64,000 nucleotides of DNA, taken from positions 29,835,115-29,899,114 of the forward strand of contig OX326959.1 of assembly GCA_946800325.1 (NCBI GenBank). Direction: 5' to 3'. Under the pieces are notes generated by a model that did not search any database, was not told where the DNA came from, and saw only the letters and a list, made by a program, of their open reading frames with translations. The DNA comes from Luzula sylvatica (Eukaryota > Streptophyta > Magnoliopsida > Poales > Juncaceae). A program made the position numbers and the translations under genes. Shown piece by piece: positions 1 through 12,280 of this stretch. The stretch's first letter is position 1; each line of letters opens with the position of its first letter.

Positions 1-2380
1 TTTTGGTCTTTTTTAGAAAAAATCATAATTGATATTTTTGAAGGTGTTAGACTTCAGTTTTTTATTTTTTGCAAAAAATAGGAAAAATAGAAATTTGTAT
101 GTGTTGGTCTTCAATCACGAAGTATTTTGAGAAAAACATGAAAAATGAACTATTTTGCTCATTTTAGAGAATTATTTTGGACTCTTTTAGAAAAAATGAT
201 AATTGATATTTTTGAAGGTGTTAGACTTCAGTTTTTGATTTTTTGCAAAAAATAGGAAAAATAGAAATTTGTATGTGTTAGTCTTCAATCCCGGAGTTTT
301 TTGAGAAAAACATGAATAATGAAGTTTTTTGCTCATTTTTGAGAACTATTTTGGTCTTTTTTAGAAAAAATCATAATTGATATTTTTGAAGGTGTTAGAC
401 TTCAGTTTTTTATTTTATGCAAAAAATAGGAAAAATAGCAATTTGTATGTGTTGGTCTTCAGTCATGAAGTTTTTTGAGAAAAACATGAAAAATGAAGTA
501 TTTTCCTCATTTTAGAGAACTATTTTGTTATTTTTTAGAAAAAATGATAATTCATATTTTTGAAGGTGTTAGACTTCAGTTTTTGATTTTCTGCAAAAAA
601 TAGGAAAAATAGAAATTTGTATGTGTTAGTCTTCAATCCCGGAGTTTTTTGAGAAAAACATGAATAATGAAGTATTTTGCTCATTTTAGAGAACTATTTT
701 GGTCTTTTTTAGAAAAATTCATAATTGATATTTTTGAAGGTGTTAGACTTCAGTTTTTTTTTTTGTTGCAAAAAATAGGAAAAATAGAAATTTGTATGTG
801 TTGGTTTTCAATCACGAAGTTTTTTGAGAAAAACATGAAAAATGAAGTATTTTGCTCATTTTAGAGAATTATTTTGGACTCTTTTAGAAAAAATGATAAT
901 TGATATTTTTGAAGGTGTTAGACTTCAGTTTTTGATTTTCTGTAAAAAAATGGAAAAATAGAAATTTGTATGTGTCAGTCTTCAATCACGGAGTTTTTGA
1001 GAAAAACATGAATAATGAAGTATTTTGCTCATTTTAGAGAACTATTTTGGTCTTTTTTAGAAAAAATGATAATTGATATTTTCGAAGGTGTTAGACTTCA
1101 GTTTTTGATTTTTTCCAAAAAATTGGAAAAATTGAAATTTGTATGTGTTAGTCTTCAATCACGGAATTTTTTTGAGAAAATCATGAAAAATGAAGTATTT
1201 TGCTCATTTTAGAGAACTATTTTGGTCTTTTTTAGAAAAAATGATAATTGATATTTTTGAAGGTGTTAGACTTCAGTTTTTGATTTTTTGCAAAAAATAG
1301 GAAAAATAGAAATTTGTATGTGTTAGTCTTCAATCCCGGAGTTTTTTGAGAAAAACATGAACAATGAAGTTTTTTGCTCATTTTAGAGAACTATTTTGGT
1401 CTTTTTTAGAAAAAATCATAATTGATATTTTTGAAGGTGTTAGACTTCAGTTTTTTATTTTATGCAAAAAATAGGAAAAATAGCAATTTGTATGTGTTGG
1501 TCTTCAGTCACGAAGTTTTTTGAGAAAAACATGAAAAATGAAGTATTTTGCTCATTTTAGAGAACTATTTTGGTATTTTTTAGAAAAAATGATAATTCAT
1601 ATTTTTGAAGGTGTTAGACTTCTGTTTTTAATTTTCTGCAAAAAATAGGAAAAATAGAAATTAGTATGTGTCAGTCTTCAATCCCAGAGTTTTTTGAGAA
1701 AAACATGAAAAATGAAGTATTTTGCTCATTTTAGAGAACTATTTTGGTCTTTTTTTGAAAAAATGATAATTGATATTTTTGAAGATGTTAGACTTCAGTT
1801 TTTGATTTTCTGCAAAAAAATAGGAAAAATAGAAATTTGTATGTGTTAGTCTTCAATCACGGAATTTTTCAGAGAAAAACATGAACAATGAAGTTTTTTG
1901 CTCATTTTAGAGAACTATTTTGGTATTTTTTAGAAAATATGATAATTGATATTTTTGAAGGTGTTAGACTTCAATTTTTGATTTTCTGCAAAAAATAGGA
2001 AAAATAGAAATTTGTATGTGTTGGTCTTCAATCCCGGAGTTTTTTGAGAAAAACATGAAAAATGAAGTATTTTGCTCATTTTAGATAACTATTTTTGTCT
2101 TTTTTAGAAAAAATCATAATTGATATTTTTGAAGGTGTTAGACTTCAGTTTTTTATTTTATGCAAAAAATAGGAAAAATAGCAATTTGTATGTGTTGGTC
2201 TTCAGTCACGGAATTTTTTGAGAAAATCATGAAAAATGAAGTATTTTGCTCATTTTAGAGAACTATTTTGGTCTTTTTTAGAAAAAATGATAATTGATAT
2301 TTTTGAAGGTGTTAGACTTCAGTTTTTGATTTTCTGTAAAAAAATGGAAAAATAGAAATTTGTATGTGTCAGTCTTCAAT
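1..2380 (+). repeat. HOR domain A, first mixed block
   Basis: About 14 monomers. They include types that recur through the first 16 kb: the long T-run type ending in gttgc (about 755), the ctgtaaaaaaatgg type (about 940), the type with tcgaaggtg (about 1082), the cccagag type (about 1684) and the cagagaaaaac type (about 1870). The stretch around 1015 is repeated 2,088 bp downstream at 3103, exactly 12 monomers. No gene is present; the short open frames are satellite translated by chance. Confidence 0.85.
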
Positions 2381-4466
2381 CACGGTGTTTTTGAGAAAAA
2401 CATGAATAATGAAGTATTTTGCTCATTTTAGAGAACTATTTTGGTCTTTTTTAGAAAAATTCATAATTGATATTTTTGAAGGTGTTAGACTTCAGTTTTT
2501 TTTTTTGTTGCAAAAAATAGGAAAAATATAAATTTGTATGTGTTGGTCTTCAATCACGAAGTTTTTTGAGAAAAACATGAAAAATGAAGTATTTTTTTCA
2601 TTTTAGAGAACTTTTTGGTATTTTTTAGAAAAAATCATAATTGATATTTTTGAAGGTGTTAGACTTCAGTTTTTGATTTTCTGCAAAAAATTGGAAAAAT
2701 TGAAATTTGTATGTGTTAGTCTTCAATCACGGAATTTTTTGTGAAAATCATTAAAAATGAAGTATTTTGCTCATTTAGAGAACTATTTTGGTCTTTTTTA
2801 GAAAAAATCATAATTGATATTTTTGAAGGTGTTAGACTTCAGTTTTTTATTTTTTGCAAAAAATAGGAAAAATAGAAATTTGTATGTGTAGGTCTTCAAT
2901 CACGAAGTTTTTTGAGAAAAACATGAAAAATGAAGTATTTTGCTCATTTTAGAGAATTATTTTGGACTCTTTTAGAAAAAATGATAATTGATATTTTTGA
3001 AGGTGTTAGACTTCAGTTTTTGATTTTCTGTAAAAAAATGGAAAAATAGAAATTTGTATGTGTCAGTCTTCAATCACGGAGTTTTTGAGAAAAACATGAA
3101 TAATGAAGTATTTTGCTCATTTTAGAGAACTATTTTGGTCTTTTTTAGAAAAAATGATAATTGATATTTTCGAAGGTGTTAGACTTCAGTTTTTGATTTT
3201 TTCCAAAAAATTGGAAAAATTGAAATTTGTATGTGTTAGTCTTCAATCACGGAATTTTTTTGAAAAAATCATGAAAAATGAAGTATTTTGCTCATTTTAG
3301 AGAACTATTTTGGTCTTTTTTAGAAAAAATGATAATTGATATTTTTGAAGGTGTTAGACTTCAGTTTTTGATTTTTTGCAAAAAATAGGAAAAATAGAAA
3401 TTTGTATGTGTTAGTCTTCAATCCCGGAGTTTTTTGAGAAAAACATGAACAATGAAGTTTTTTGCTCATTTTAGAGAACTATTTTGGTCTTTTTTAGAAA
3501 AAATCATAATTGATATTTTTGAAGGTGTTAGACTTCAGTTTTTTATTTTATGCAAAAAATAGGAAAAATAGCAATTTGTATGTGTTGGTCTTCAGTCACG
3601 AAGTTTTTTGAGAAAAACATGAAAAATGAAGTATTTTGCTCATTTTAGAGAACTATTTTGGTATTTTTTAGAAAAAATGATAATTCATATTTTTGAAGGT
3701 GTTAGACTTCTGTTTTTGATTTTCTGCAAAAAATAGGAAAAATAGAAATTTGTATGTGTTAGTCTTCAATCCCGGAGTTTTTTGAGAAAAACATGAATAA
3801 TGAAGTATTTTTCTCATTTTAGAGAACTATTTTGGTCTTTTTTAGAAAAATTCATAATTGATATTTTTGAAGGTGTTAGACTTCAGTTTTTTTTTTTGTT
3901 GCAAAAAATAGGAAAAATAGAAATTTGTATGTGTTGGTCTTCAATCACGAAGTTTTTTGAGAAAAACATGAAAAATGAAGTATTTTTCTCATTTTAGAGA
4001 ACTTTTTGGTATTTTTTAGAAAAAATGATAATTGATATTTTTGAAGGTGTTAGACTTCAGTTTTTGATTTTCTGCAAAAAATTGGAAAAATTGAAATTTG
4101 TATGTGTCAGTCTTCAATCACGGAATTTTTTGAGAAAATCATTAAAAATGAAGTATTTTGCTCATTTTAGAGAACTATTTTGGTCTTTTTTAGAAAAAAT
4201 CATAATTGATATTTTTGAAGGTGTTAGACTTCAGTTTTTTATTTTATGCAAAAAATAGGAAAAATAGCAATTTGTATGTGTTGGTCTTCAGTCACGGAAT
4301 TTTTTGAGAAAATCATGAAAAATGAAGTATTTTGCTCATTTTAGAGAACTATTTTGGTCTTTTTTAGAAAAAATGATAATTGATATTTTTGAAGGTGTTA
4401 GACTTCAGTTTTTGATTTTCTGTAAAAAAATGGAAAAATAGAAATTTGTATGTGTCAGTCTTCAAT
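2381..4466 (+). repeat. 12-monomer block L, copy 1 (2,086 bp)
   Basis: This runs from the rare segment cacggtg at 2381 to the next one at 4467. It contains, in order, the long T-run monomer with atataaatttg, a monomer with the unusual gtgtaggtcttc (2888), the cacggag monomer leading to the tcgaagg type, and a second long T-run monomer near 3890. The same order returns at 6554-8638, an offset of about 4,173 bp, so the block was duplicated as a unit. Confidence 0.85.
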
Positions 4467-5509
4467 CACGGTGTTTTTGAGAAAAACATGAATAATGAAG
4501 TATTTTGCTCATTTTAGAGAACTATTTTGGTCTTTTTTAGAAAAAATCATAATTGATATTTTTGAAGGTGTTAGACTTCAGTTTTTTATTTTATGCAAAA
4601 AATAGGAAAAATAGCAATTTGTATGTGTTGGTCTTCAGTCACGAAGTTTTTTGAGAAAAACATGAAAAATGAAGTATTTTGGTCATTTTAGAGAACTATT
4701 TTGGTATTTTTTAGAAAAAATGATAATTCATATTTTTGAAGGTGTTAGACTTCTGTTTTTAATTTTCTGCAAAAAATAGGAAAAATAGAAATTAGTATGT
4801 GTCAGTCTTCAATCCCAGAGTTTTTTGAGAAAAACATGAAAAATGAAGTATTTTGCTCATTTTAGAGAACTATTTTGGTCTTTTTTTGAAAAAATGATAA
4901 TTGATATTTTTGAAGGTGTTAGACTTCAGTTTTTGATTTTCTGCAAAAAATAGGAAAAATAGAAATTTGTATGTGTTAGTCTTCAATCACGGAATTTTTC
5001 AGAGAAAAACATGAACAATGAAGTTTTTTGCTCATTTTAGAGAACTATTTTGGTATTTTTTAGAAAATATGATAATTGATATTTTTGAAGTCGTTAGACT
5101 TCAATTTTTGATTTTCTGAAAAAATAGGAAAAATAGAAATTTGTATGTGTTGGTCTTCAATCCCGGAGTTTTTTGAGAAAAACATGAAAAATGAAGTATT
5201 TTGCTCATTTTAGATAACTATTTTTGTCTTTTTTAGAAAAAATCATAATTGATATTTTTGAAGGTGTTAGACTTCAGTTTTTTATTTTATGCAAAAAATA
5301 GGAAAAATAGCAATTTGTATGTGTTGGTCTTCAGTCACGGAATTTTTTGAGAAAATCATGAAAAATGAAGTATTTTGCTCATTTTAGAGAACTATTTTGG
5401 TCTTTTTTAGAAAAAATGATAATTGATATTTTTGAAGGTGTTAGACTTCAGTTTTTGATTTTCTGTAAAAAAATGGAAAAATAGAAATTTGTATGTGTCA
5501 GTCTTCAAT
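4467..5509 (+). repeat. 6-monomer HOR S, copy 1 (1,043 bp)
   Basis: One six-monomer unit from cacggtg to cacggtg, directly followed by a second copy. Both carry the otherwise rare gaagtcgttag (near 5090 and 6131), showing recent common descent. Copy 1 differs by ttggtcatt near 4679 (gctcatt in copy 2) and a shortened ctgaaaaaatagg near 5117. Related six-monomer segments occur at 8639-9683 and after 11077. Confidence 0.88.
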
Positions 5510-6553
5510 CACGGTGTTTTTGAGAAAAACATGAATAATGAAGTATTTTGCTCATTTTAGAGAACTATTTTGGTCTTTTTTAGAAAAAATCATAATTGAT
5601 ATTTTTGAAGGTGTTAGACTTCAGTTTTTTATTTTATGCAAAAAATAGGAAAAATAGCAATTTGTATGTGTTGGTCTTCAGTCACGAAGTTTTTTGAGAA
5701 AAACATGAAAAATGAAGTATTTTGCTCATTTTAGAGAACTATTTTGGTATTTTTTAGAAAAAATGATAATTCATATTTTTGAAGGTGTTAGACTTCTGTT
5801 TTTAATTTTCTGCAAAAAATAGGAAAAATAGAAATTAGTATGTGTCAGTCTTCAATCCCAGAGTTTTTTGAGAAAAACATGAAAAATGAAGTATTTTGCT
5901 CATTTTAGAGAACTATTTTGGTCTTTTTTTGAAAAAATGATAATTGATATTTTTGAAGGTGTTAGACTTCAGTTTTTGATTTTCTGCAAAAAATAGGAAA
6001 AATAGAAATTTGTATGTGTTAGTCTTCAATCACGGAATTTTTCAGAGAAAAACATGAACAATGAAGTTTTTTGCTCATTTTAGAGAACTATTTTGGTATT
6101 TTTTAGAAAATATGATAATTGATATTTTTGAAGTCGTTAGACTTCAATTTTTGATTTTCTGCAAAAAATAGGAAAAATAGAAATTTGTATGTGTTGGTCT
6201 TCAATCCCGGAGTTTTTTGAGAAAAACATGAAAAATGAAGTATTTTGCTCATTTTAGATAACTATTTTTGTCTTTTTTAGAAAAAATCATAATTGATATT
6301 TTTGAAGGTGTTAGACTTCAGTTTTTTATTTTATGCAAAAAATAGGAAAAATAGCAATTTGTATGTGTTGGTCTTCAGTCACGGAATTTTTTGAGAAAAT
6401 CATGAAAAATGAAGTATTTTGCTCATTTTAGAGAACTATTTTGGTCTTTTTTAGAAAAAATGATAATTGATATTTTTGAAGGTGTTAGACTTCAGTTTTT
6501 GATTTTCTGTAAAAAAATGGAAAAATAGAAATTTGTATGTGTCAGTCTTCAAT
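5510..6553 (+). repeat. 6-monomer HOR S, copy 2 (1,044 bp)
   Basis: Tandem duplicate of the preceding unit, in register and nearly identical on reading. It ends at the third cacggtg (6554), after which the larger 12-monomer block starts again. The simplest reading is unequal exchange between sister arrays six monomers out of register. Confidence 0.88.
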
Positions 6554-8638
6554 CACGGTGTTTTTGAGAAAAACATGAATAATGAAGTATTTTGCTCATT
6601 TTAGAGAACTATGTTGGTCTTTTTTAGAAAAATTCATAATTGATATTTTTGAAGGTGGTAGACTTCAGTTTTTTTTTTTGTTGCAAAAAATAGGAAAAAT
6701 ATAAATTTGTATGTGTTGGTCTTCAATCACGAAGTTTTTTGAGAAAAACATGAAAAATGAAGTATTTTTTTCATTTTAGAGAACTTTTTGGTATTTTTTA
6801 GAAAAAATCATAATTGATATTTTTGAAGGTGTTAGACTTCAGTTTTTGATTTTCTGCAAAAAATTGGAAAAATTGAAATTTGTATGTGTTAGTCTTCAAT
6901 CACGGAATTTTTTGTGAAAATCATTAAAAATGAAGTATTTTGCTCATTTAGAGAACTATTTTGGTCTTTTTTAGAAAAAATCATAATTGATATTTTTGAA
7001 GGTGTTAGACTTCAGTTTTTTATTTTTTGCAAAAAATAGGAAAAATAGAAATTTGTATGTGTAGGTCTTCAATCACGAAGTTTTTTGAGAAAAACATGAA
7101 AAATGAAGTATTTTGCTCATTTTAGAGAATTATTTTGGACTCTTTTAGAAAAAATGATAATTGATATTTTTGAAGGTGTTAGACTTCAGTTTTTGATTTT
7201 CTGTAAAAAAATGGAAAAATAGAAATTTGTATGTGTCAGTCTTCAATCACGGAGTTTTTGAGAAAAACATGAATAATGAAGTATTTTGCTCATTTTAGAG
7301 AACTATTTTGGTCTTTTTTAGAAAAAATGATAATTGATATTTTCGAAGGTGTTAGACTTCAGTTTTTGATTTTTTCCAAAAAATTGGAAAAATTGAAATT
7401 TGTATGTGTTAGTCTTCAATCACGGAATTTTTTTGAGAAAATCATGAAAAATGAAGTATTTTGCTCATTTTAGAGAACTATTTTGGTCTTTTTTAGAAAA
7501 AATGATAATTGATATTTTTGAAGGTGTTAGACTTCAGTTTTTGATTTTTTGCAAAAAATAGGAAAAATAGAAATTTGTATGTGTTAGTCTTCAATCCCGG
7601 AGTTTTTTGAGAAAAACATGAACAATGAAGTTTTTTGCTCATTTTAGAGAACTATTTTGGTCTTTTTTAGAAAAAATCATAATTGATATTTTTGAAGGTG
7701 TTAGACTTCAGTTTTTTATTTTATGCAAAAAATAGGAAAAATAGCAATTTGTATGTGTTGGTCTTCAGTCACGAAGTTTTTTGAGAAAAACATGAAAAAT
7801 GAAGTATTTTGCTCATTTTAGAGAACTATTTTGGTATTTTTTAGAAAAAATGATAATTCATATTTTTGAAGGTGTTAGACTTCTGTTTTTGATTTTCTGC
7901 AAAAAATAGGAAAAATAGAAATTTGTATGTGTTAGTCTTCAATCCCGGAGTTTTTTGAGAAAAACATGAATAATGAAGTATTTTTCTCATTTTAGAGAAC
8001 TATTTTGGTCTTTTTTAGAAAAATTCATAATTGATATTTTTGAAGGTGTTAGACTTCAGTTTTTTTTTTGTTGCAAAAAATAGGAAAAATAGAAATTTGT
8101 ATGTGTTGGTCTTCAATCACGAAGTTTTTTGAGAAAAACATGAAAAATGAAGTATTTTTCTCATTTTAGAGAACTTTTTGGTATTTTTTAGAAAAAATGA
8201 TAATTGATATTTTTGAAGGTGTTAGACTTCAGTTTTTGATTTTCTGCAAAAAATTGGAAAAATTGAAATTTGTATGTGTCAGTCTTCAATCACGGAATTT
8301 TTTGAGAAAATCATTAAAAATGAAGTATTTTGCTCATTTTAGAGAACTATTTTGGTCTTTTTTAGAAAAAATCATAATTGATATTTTTGAAGGTGTTAGA
8401 CTTCAGTTTTTTATTTTATGCAAAAAATAGGAAAAATAGCAATTTGTATGTGTTGGTCTTCAGTCACGGAATTTTTTGAGGAAATCATGAAAAATGAAGT
8501 ATTTTGCTCATTTTAGAGAACTATTTTGGTCTTTTTTAGAAAAAATGATAATTGATATTTTTGAAGGTGTTAGACTTCAGTTTTTGATTTTTTGTAAAAA
8601 AATGGAAAAATAGAAATTTGTATGTGTCAGTCTTCAAT
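6554..8638 (+). repeat. 12-monomer block L, copy 2 (2,085 bp)
   Basis: Same monomer order as 2381-4466, with private changes near the start (actatgttgg and gaaggtggtag at about 6610-6660). Shared rare markers include gtgtaggtcttc at 7061 (2888 in copy 1) and the long T-run monomer near 8060, which is slightly shorter here. Its second part also begins the larger 5,220-bp duplication. Confidence 0.85.
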
Positions 8639-10923
8639 CACGGTGTTTTTGAGAAAAACATGAATAATGAAGTATTTTGCTCATTTTAGAGAACTATTTT
8701 GGTCTTTTTTAGAAAAAATCATAATTGATATTTTTGAAGGTGTTAGACTTCAGTTTTTTATTTTATGCAAAAAATAGGAAAAATAGCAATTTGTATGTGT
8801 TGGTCTTCAGTCACGAAGTTTTTTGAGAAAAACATGAAAAATGAAGTATTTTGCTCATTTTAGAGAACTATTTTGGTATTTTTTAGAAAAAATGATAATT
8901 CATATTTTTGAAGGTGTTAGACTTCTGTTTTTAATTTTCTGCAAAAAATAGGAAAAATAGAAATTAGTATGTGTCAGTCTTCAATCCCAGAGTTTTTTGA
9001 GAAAAACATGAAAAATGAAGTATTTTGCTCATTTTAGAGAACTATTTTGGTCTTTTTTTGAAAAAATGATAATTGATATTTTTGAAGGTGTTAGACTTCA
9101 GTTTTTGATTTTCTGTAAAAAATAGGAAAAATAGAAATTTGTATGTGTTAGTCTTCAATCACGGAATTTTTCAGAGAAAAACATGAACAATGAAGTTTTT
9201 TGCTCATTTTAGAGAACTATTTTGGTATTTTTTAGAAAATATGATAATTGATATTTTTGAAGGTGTTAGACTTCAATTTTTTATTTTCTGCAAAAAATAG
9301 GAAAAATAGAAATTTGTATGTGTTGGTCTTCAATCCCGGAGTTTTTTGAGAAAAACATGAAAAATGAAGTATTTTGCTCATTTTAGATAACTATTTTTGT
9401 CTTTTTTAGAAAAAATCATAATTGATATTTTTGAAGGTGTTAGACTTCAGTTTTTTATTTTATGCAAAAAATAGGAAAAATAGCAATTTGTATGTGTTGG
9501 TCTTCAGTCACGGAATTTTTTGAGAAAATCATGAAAAATGAAGTATTTTGCTCATTTTAGAGAACTATTTTGGTCTTTTTTAGAAAAAATGATAATTGAT
9601 ATTTTTGAAGGTGTTAGACTTCAGTTTTTGATTTTCTGTAAAAAAATGGAAAAATAGAAATTTGTATGTGTCAGTCTTCAATCACGGAGTTTTTGAGAAA
9701 AACATGAATAATGAAGTATTTTGCTCATTTTAGAGAACTATTTTGGTCTTTTTTAGAAAAAATGATAATTGATATTTTCGAAGGTGTTAGACTTCAGTTT
9801 TTGATTTTTTCCAAAAAATTGGAAAAATTGAAATTTGTATGTGTTAGTCTTCAATCACGGAATTTTTTTGAGAAAATCATGAAAAATGAAGTATTTTGCT
9901 CATTTTAGAGAACTATTTTGGTCTTTTTTAGAAAAAATGATAATTGATATTTTTGAAGGTGTTAGACTTCAGTTTTTGATTTTTTGCAAAAAATAGGAAA
10001 AATAGAAATTTGTATGTGTTAGTCTTCAATCCCGTAGTTTTTTTGCGAAAAACATGAACAATGAAGTTTTTTGCTCATTTTAGAGAACTATTTTGGTCTT
10101 TTTTAGAAAAAATCATAATTGATATTTTTGAAGGTGTTAGATTTCAGTTTTTTATTTTATGCAAAAAATAGGAAAAATAGCAATTTGTATGTGTTGGTCT
10201 TCAGTCACGAAGTTTTTTGAGAAAAACATGAAAAATGAAGTATTTTGCTCATTTTAGAGAACTATTTTGGTATTTTTTAGAAAAAATGATAATTCATATT
10301 TTTGAAGGTGTTAGACTTCTGTTTTTGATTTTCTGCCAAAAATAGGAAAAATAGAAATTAGTATGTGTTAGTCTTCAATCCCAGAGTTTTTTGAGAAAAA
10401 CATGAAAAATGAAGTATTTTGCTCATTTTAGAGAACTATTTTGGTCTTTTTTTGAAAAAATGATAATTGATATTTTTGAAGGTGTTAGACTTCTGTTTTT
10501 GATTTTCTGCAAAAAATAGGAAAAATAGAAATTTGTATGTGTTAGTCTTCAATCACGGAATTTTTCAGAGAAAAACATGAACAATGAAGTTTTTTGCTCA
10601 TTTTAGAGAACTATTTTGGTATTTTTTAGAAAAAATGATAATTGATATTTTTGAAGGTGTTAGACTTCAGTTTTTGATTTTCTGCAAAAAATAGGAAAAA
10701 TAGAAATTTGTATGTGTTGGTCTTCAATCCCGGAGTTTTTTGAGAAAAACATGAAAAATGAAGTATTTTTCTCATTTTAGAGAACTATTTTGGTCTTTTT
10801 TAGAAAAAATGATAATTGATATTTTTGAAGGTGTTACACTTCAGTTTTTTATTTTTTCCAAAAAAATGGAAAAATTGAAATTTGTATGTGTTAGTCTTCA
10901 ATCACGGAATTTTTTGAGAAAAT
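7061..10923 (+). repeat. 22-monomer duplicated segment, copy 1 (about 3.86 kb)
   Basis: Matched landmarks lie 5,220-5,221 bp apart from copy 2: gtgtaggtcttc 7061/12281, cacggtg 8639/13860, the cacggag and tcgaagg monomers near 9680/14900, and the unusual cccgtagtttttttgcg near 10032/15253. The match breaks after about 10923, where this copy carries about six extra monomers before aataatgaaaaatgatg (11968), which copy 2 reaches at once (16145). Confidence 0.87.
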
Positions 10924-11967
10924 CATGAAAAATGAAGTATTTTGCTCATTTTAGAGAACTATTTTGGTCTTTTTTAGAAAAAATGATAATTGATATTTTT
11001 GAAGGTGTTAGACTTCAGTTTTTGATTTTCTGTAAAAAAATGGAAAAATAGAAATTTGTATGTGTCAGTCTTCAATCACGGTGTTTTTGAGAAAAACATG
11101 AATAATGAAGTATTTTGCTCATTTTAGAGAACTATTTTGGTCTTTTTTAGAAAAAATCATAATTGATATTTTTGAAGGTGTTAGACTTCAGTTTTTTATT
11201 TTATGCAAAAAATAGGAAAAATAGCAATTTGTATGTGTTGGTCTTCAGTCACGAAGTTTTTTGAGAAAAACATGAAAAATGAAGTATTTAGCTCATTTTA
11301 GAGAACTATTTTGGTATTTTTTAGAAAAAATGATAATTCATATTTTTGAAGGTGTTAGACTTCTGTTTTAAATTTTCTGCAAAAAATAGGAAAAATAGAA
11401 ATTAGTATGTGTCAGTCTTCAATCCCAGAGTTTTTTGAGAAAAACATGAAAAATGAAGTATTTTGCTCATTTTAGAGAACTATTTTGGTCTTTTTTTGAA
11501 AAAATGATAATTGATATTTTTGAAGGTGTTAGTCTTCTGTTTTTGATTTTCTGCAAAAAATAGGAAAAATAGAAATTTGTATGTGTTAGTCTTCAATCAC
11601 GGAATTTTTCAGAGAAAAACATGAACAATGAAGTTTTTTGCTCATTTTAGAGAACTATTTTGGTATTTTTTAGAAAAAATGATAATTGATATTTTTGAAG
11701 GTGTTAGACTTCAGTTTTTGATTTTCTGCAAAAAATAGGAAAAATAGAAATTTGTATGTGTTGGTCTTCAATCCCGGAGTTTTTTGAGAAAAACATGAAA
11801 AATGAAGTATTTTTCTCATTTTAGAGAACTATTTTGGTCTTTTTTAGAAAAAATGATAATTGATATTTTTGAAGGTGTTAGACTTCAGTTTTTTATTTTT
11901 TCCAAAAAAATGGAAAAATTGAAATTTGTATGTGTTCGTCTTCAATCACGGAATTTTTTGAGAAAAT
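10924..11967 (+). repeat. Six extra monomers (1,044 bp) between duplicated segments
   Basis: This segment is absent from the matching place in the second copy of the large duplication. It starts with a ctgtaaaaaaatgg/cacggtg monomer (11077) and then repeats the order of the monomers just upstream (the acgaag, cccagag, cagagaaaaac and cccggag types) in slightly different versions, for example agacttcag against agatttcag. It looks like an in-register six-monomer gain here or loss in the other copy. Confidence 0.75.
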
Positions 11968-12280
11968 AATGAAAAATGATGTATTTTGCTCATTTTAGAG
12001 AACTATTTTGGTCTTTTTTAGAAAAAATGATAATTGATATTTTTGAAGGTGTTAGACTTCAGTTCTTGATTTTCTGCAAAAAATTGGAAAAATTAAATTT
12101 GTATGTGTTAGTCTTCAATCACGGAATTTTTTGAGAAAATCATTAAAAATGAATTATTTTGCTCATTTTAGAGAACTATTTTTGTCATTTTTAGAAAAAA
12201 TCATAATTGATATTTTTGAAGGTGTTAGACTTCAGTTTTTTATTTTTTGCAAAAAATAGGAAAAATAGAAATTTGTATGT

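Noticed and set aside
667..864. 65-codon open frames recurring at 667, 1015, 3103, 3800, 7276, 9711, 12496, 13193, 14932, 25382 and 38095
   Set aside because: They are the same satellite monomers translated. They open only where tract lengths happen to remove a stop, start in mid-monomer, have no codon bias or flanking signals, and are lost in most copies by single-base changes.
4025..4258. 77-codon open frames at 4025, 8197 and 13418
   Set aside because: Identical products of duplicated satellite blocks; the repeated peptide simply reflects two monomers read in one frame.
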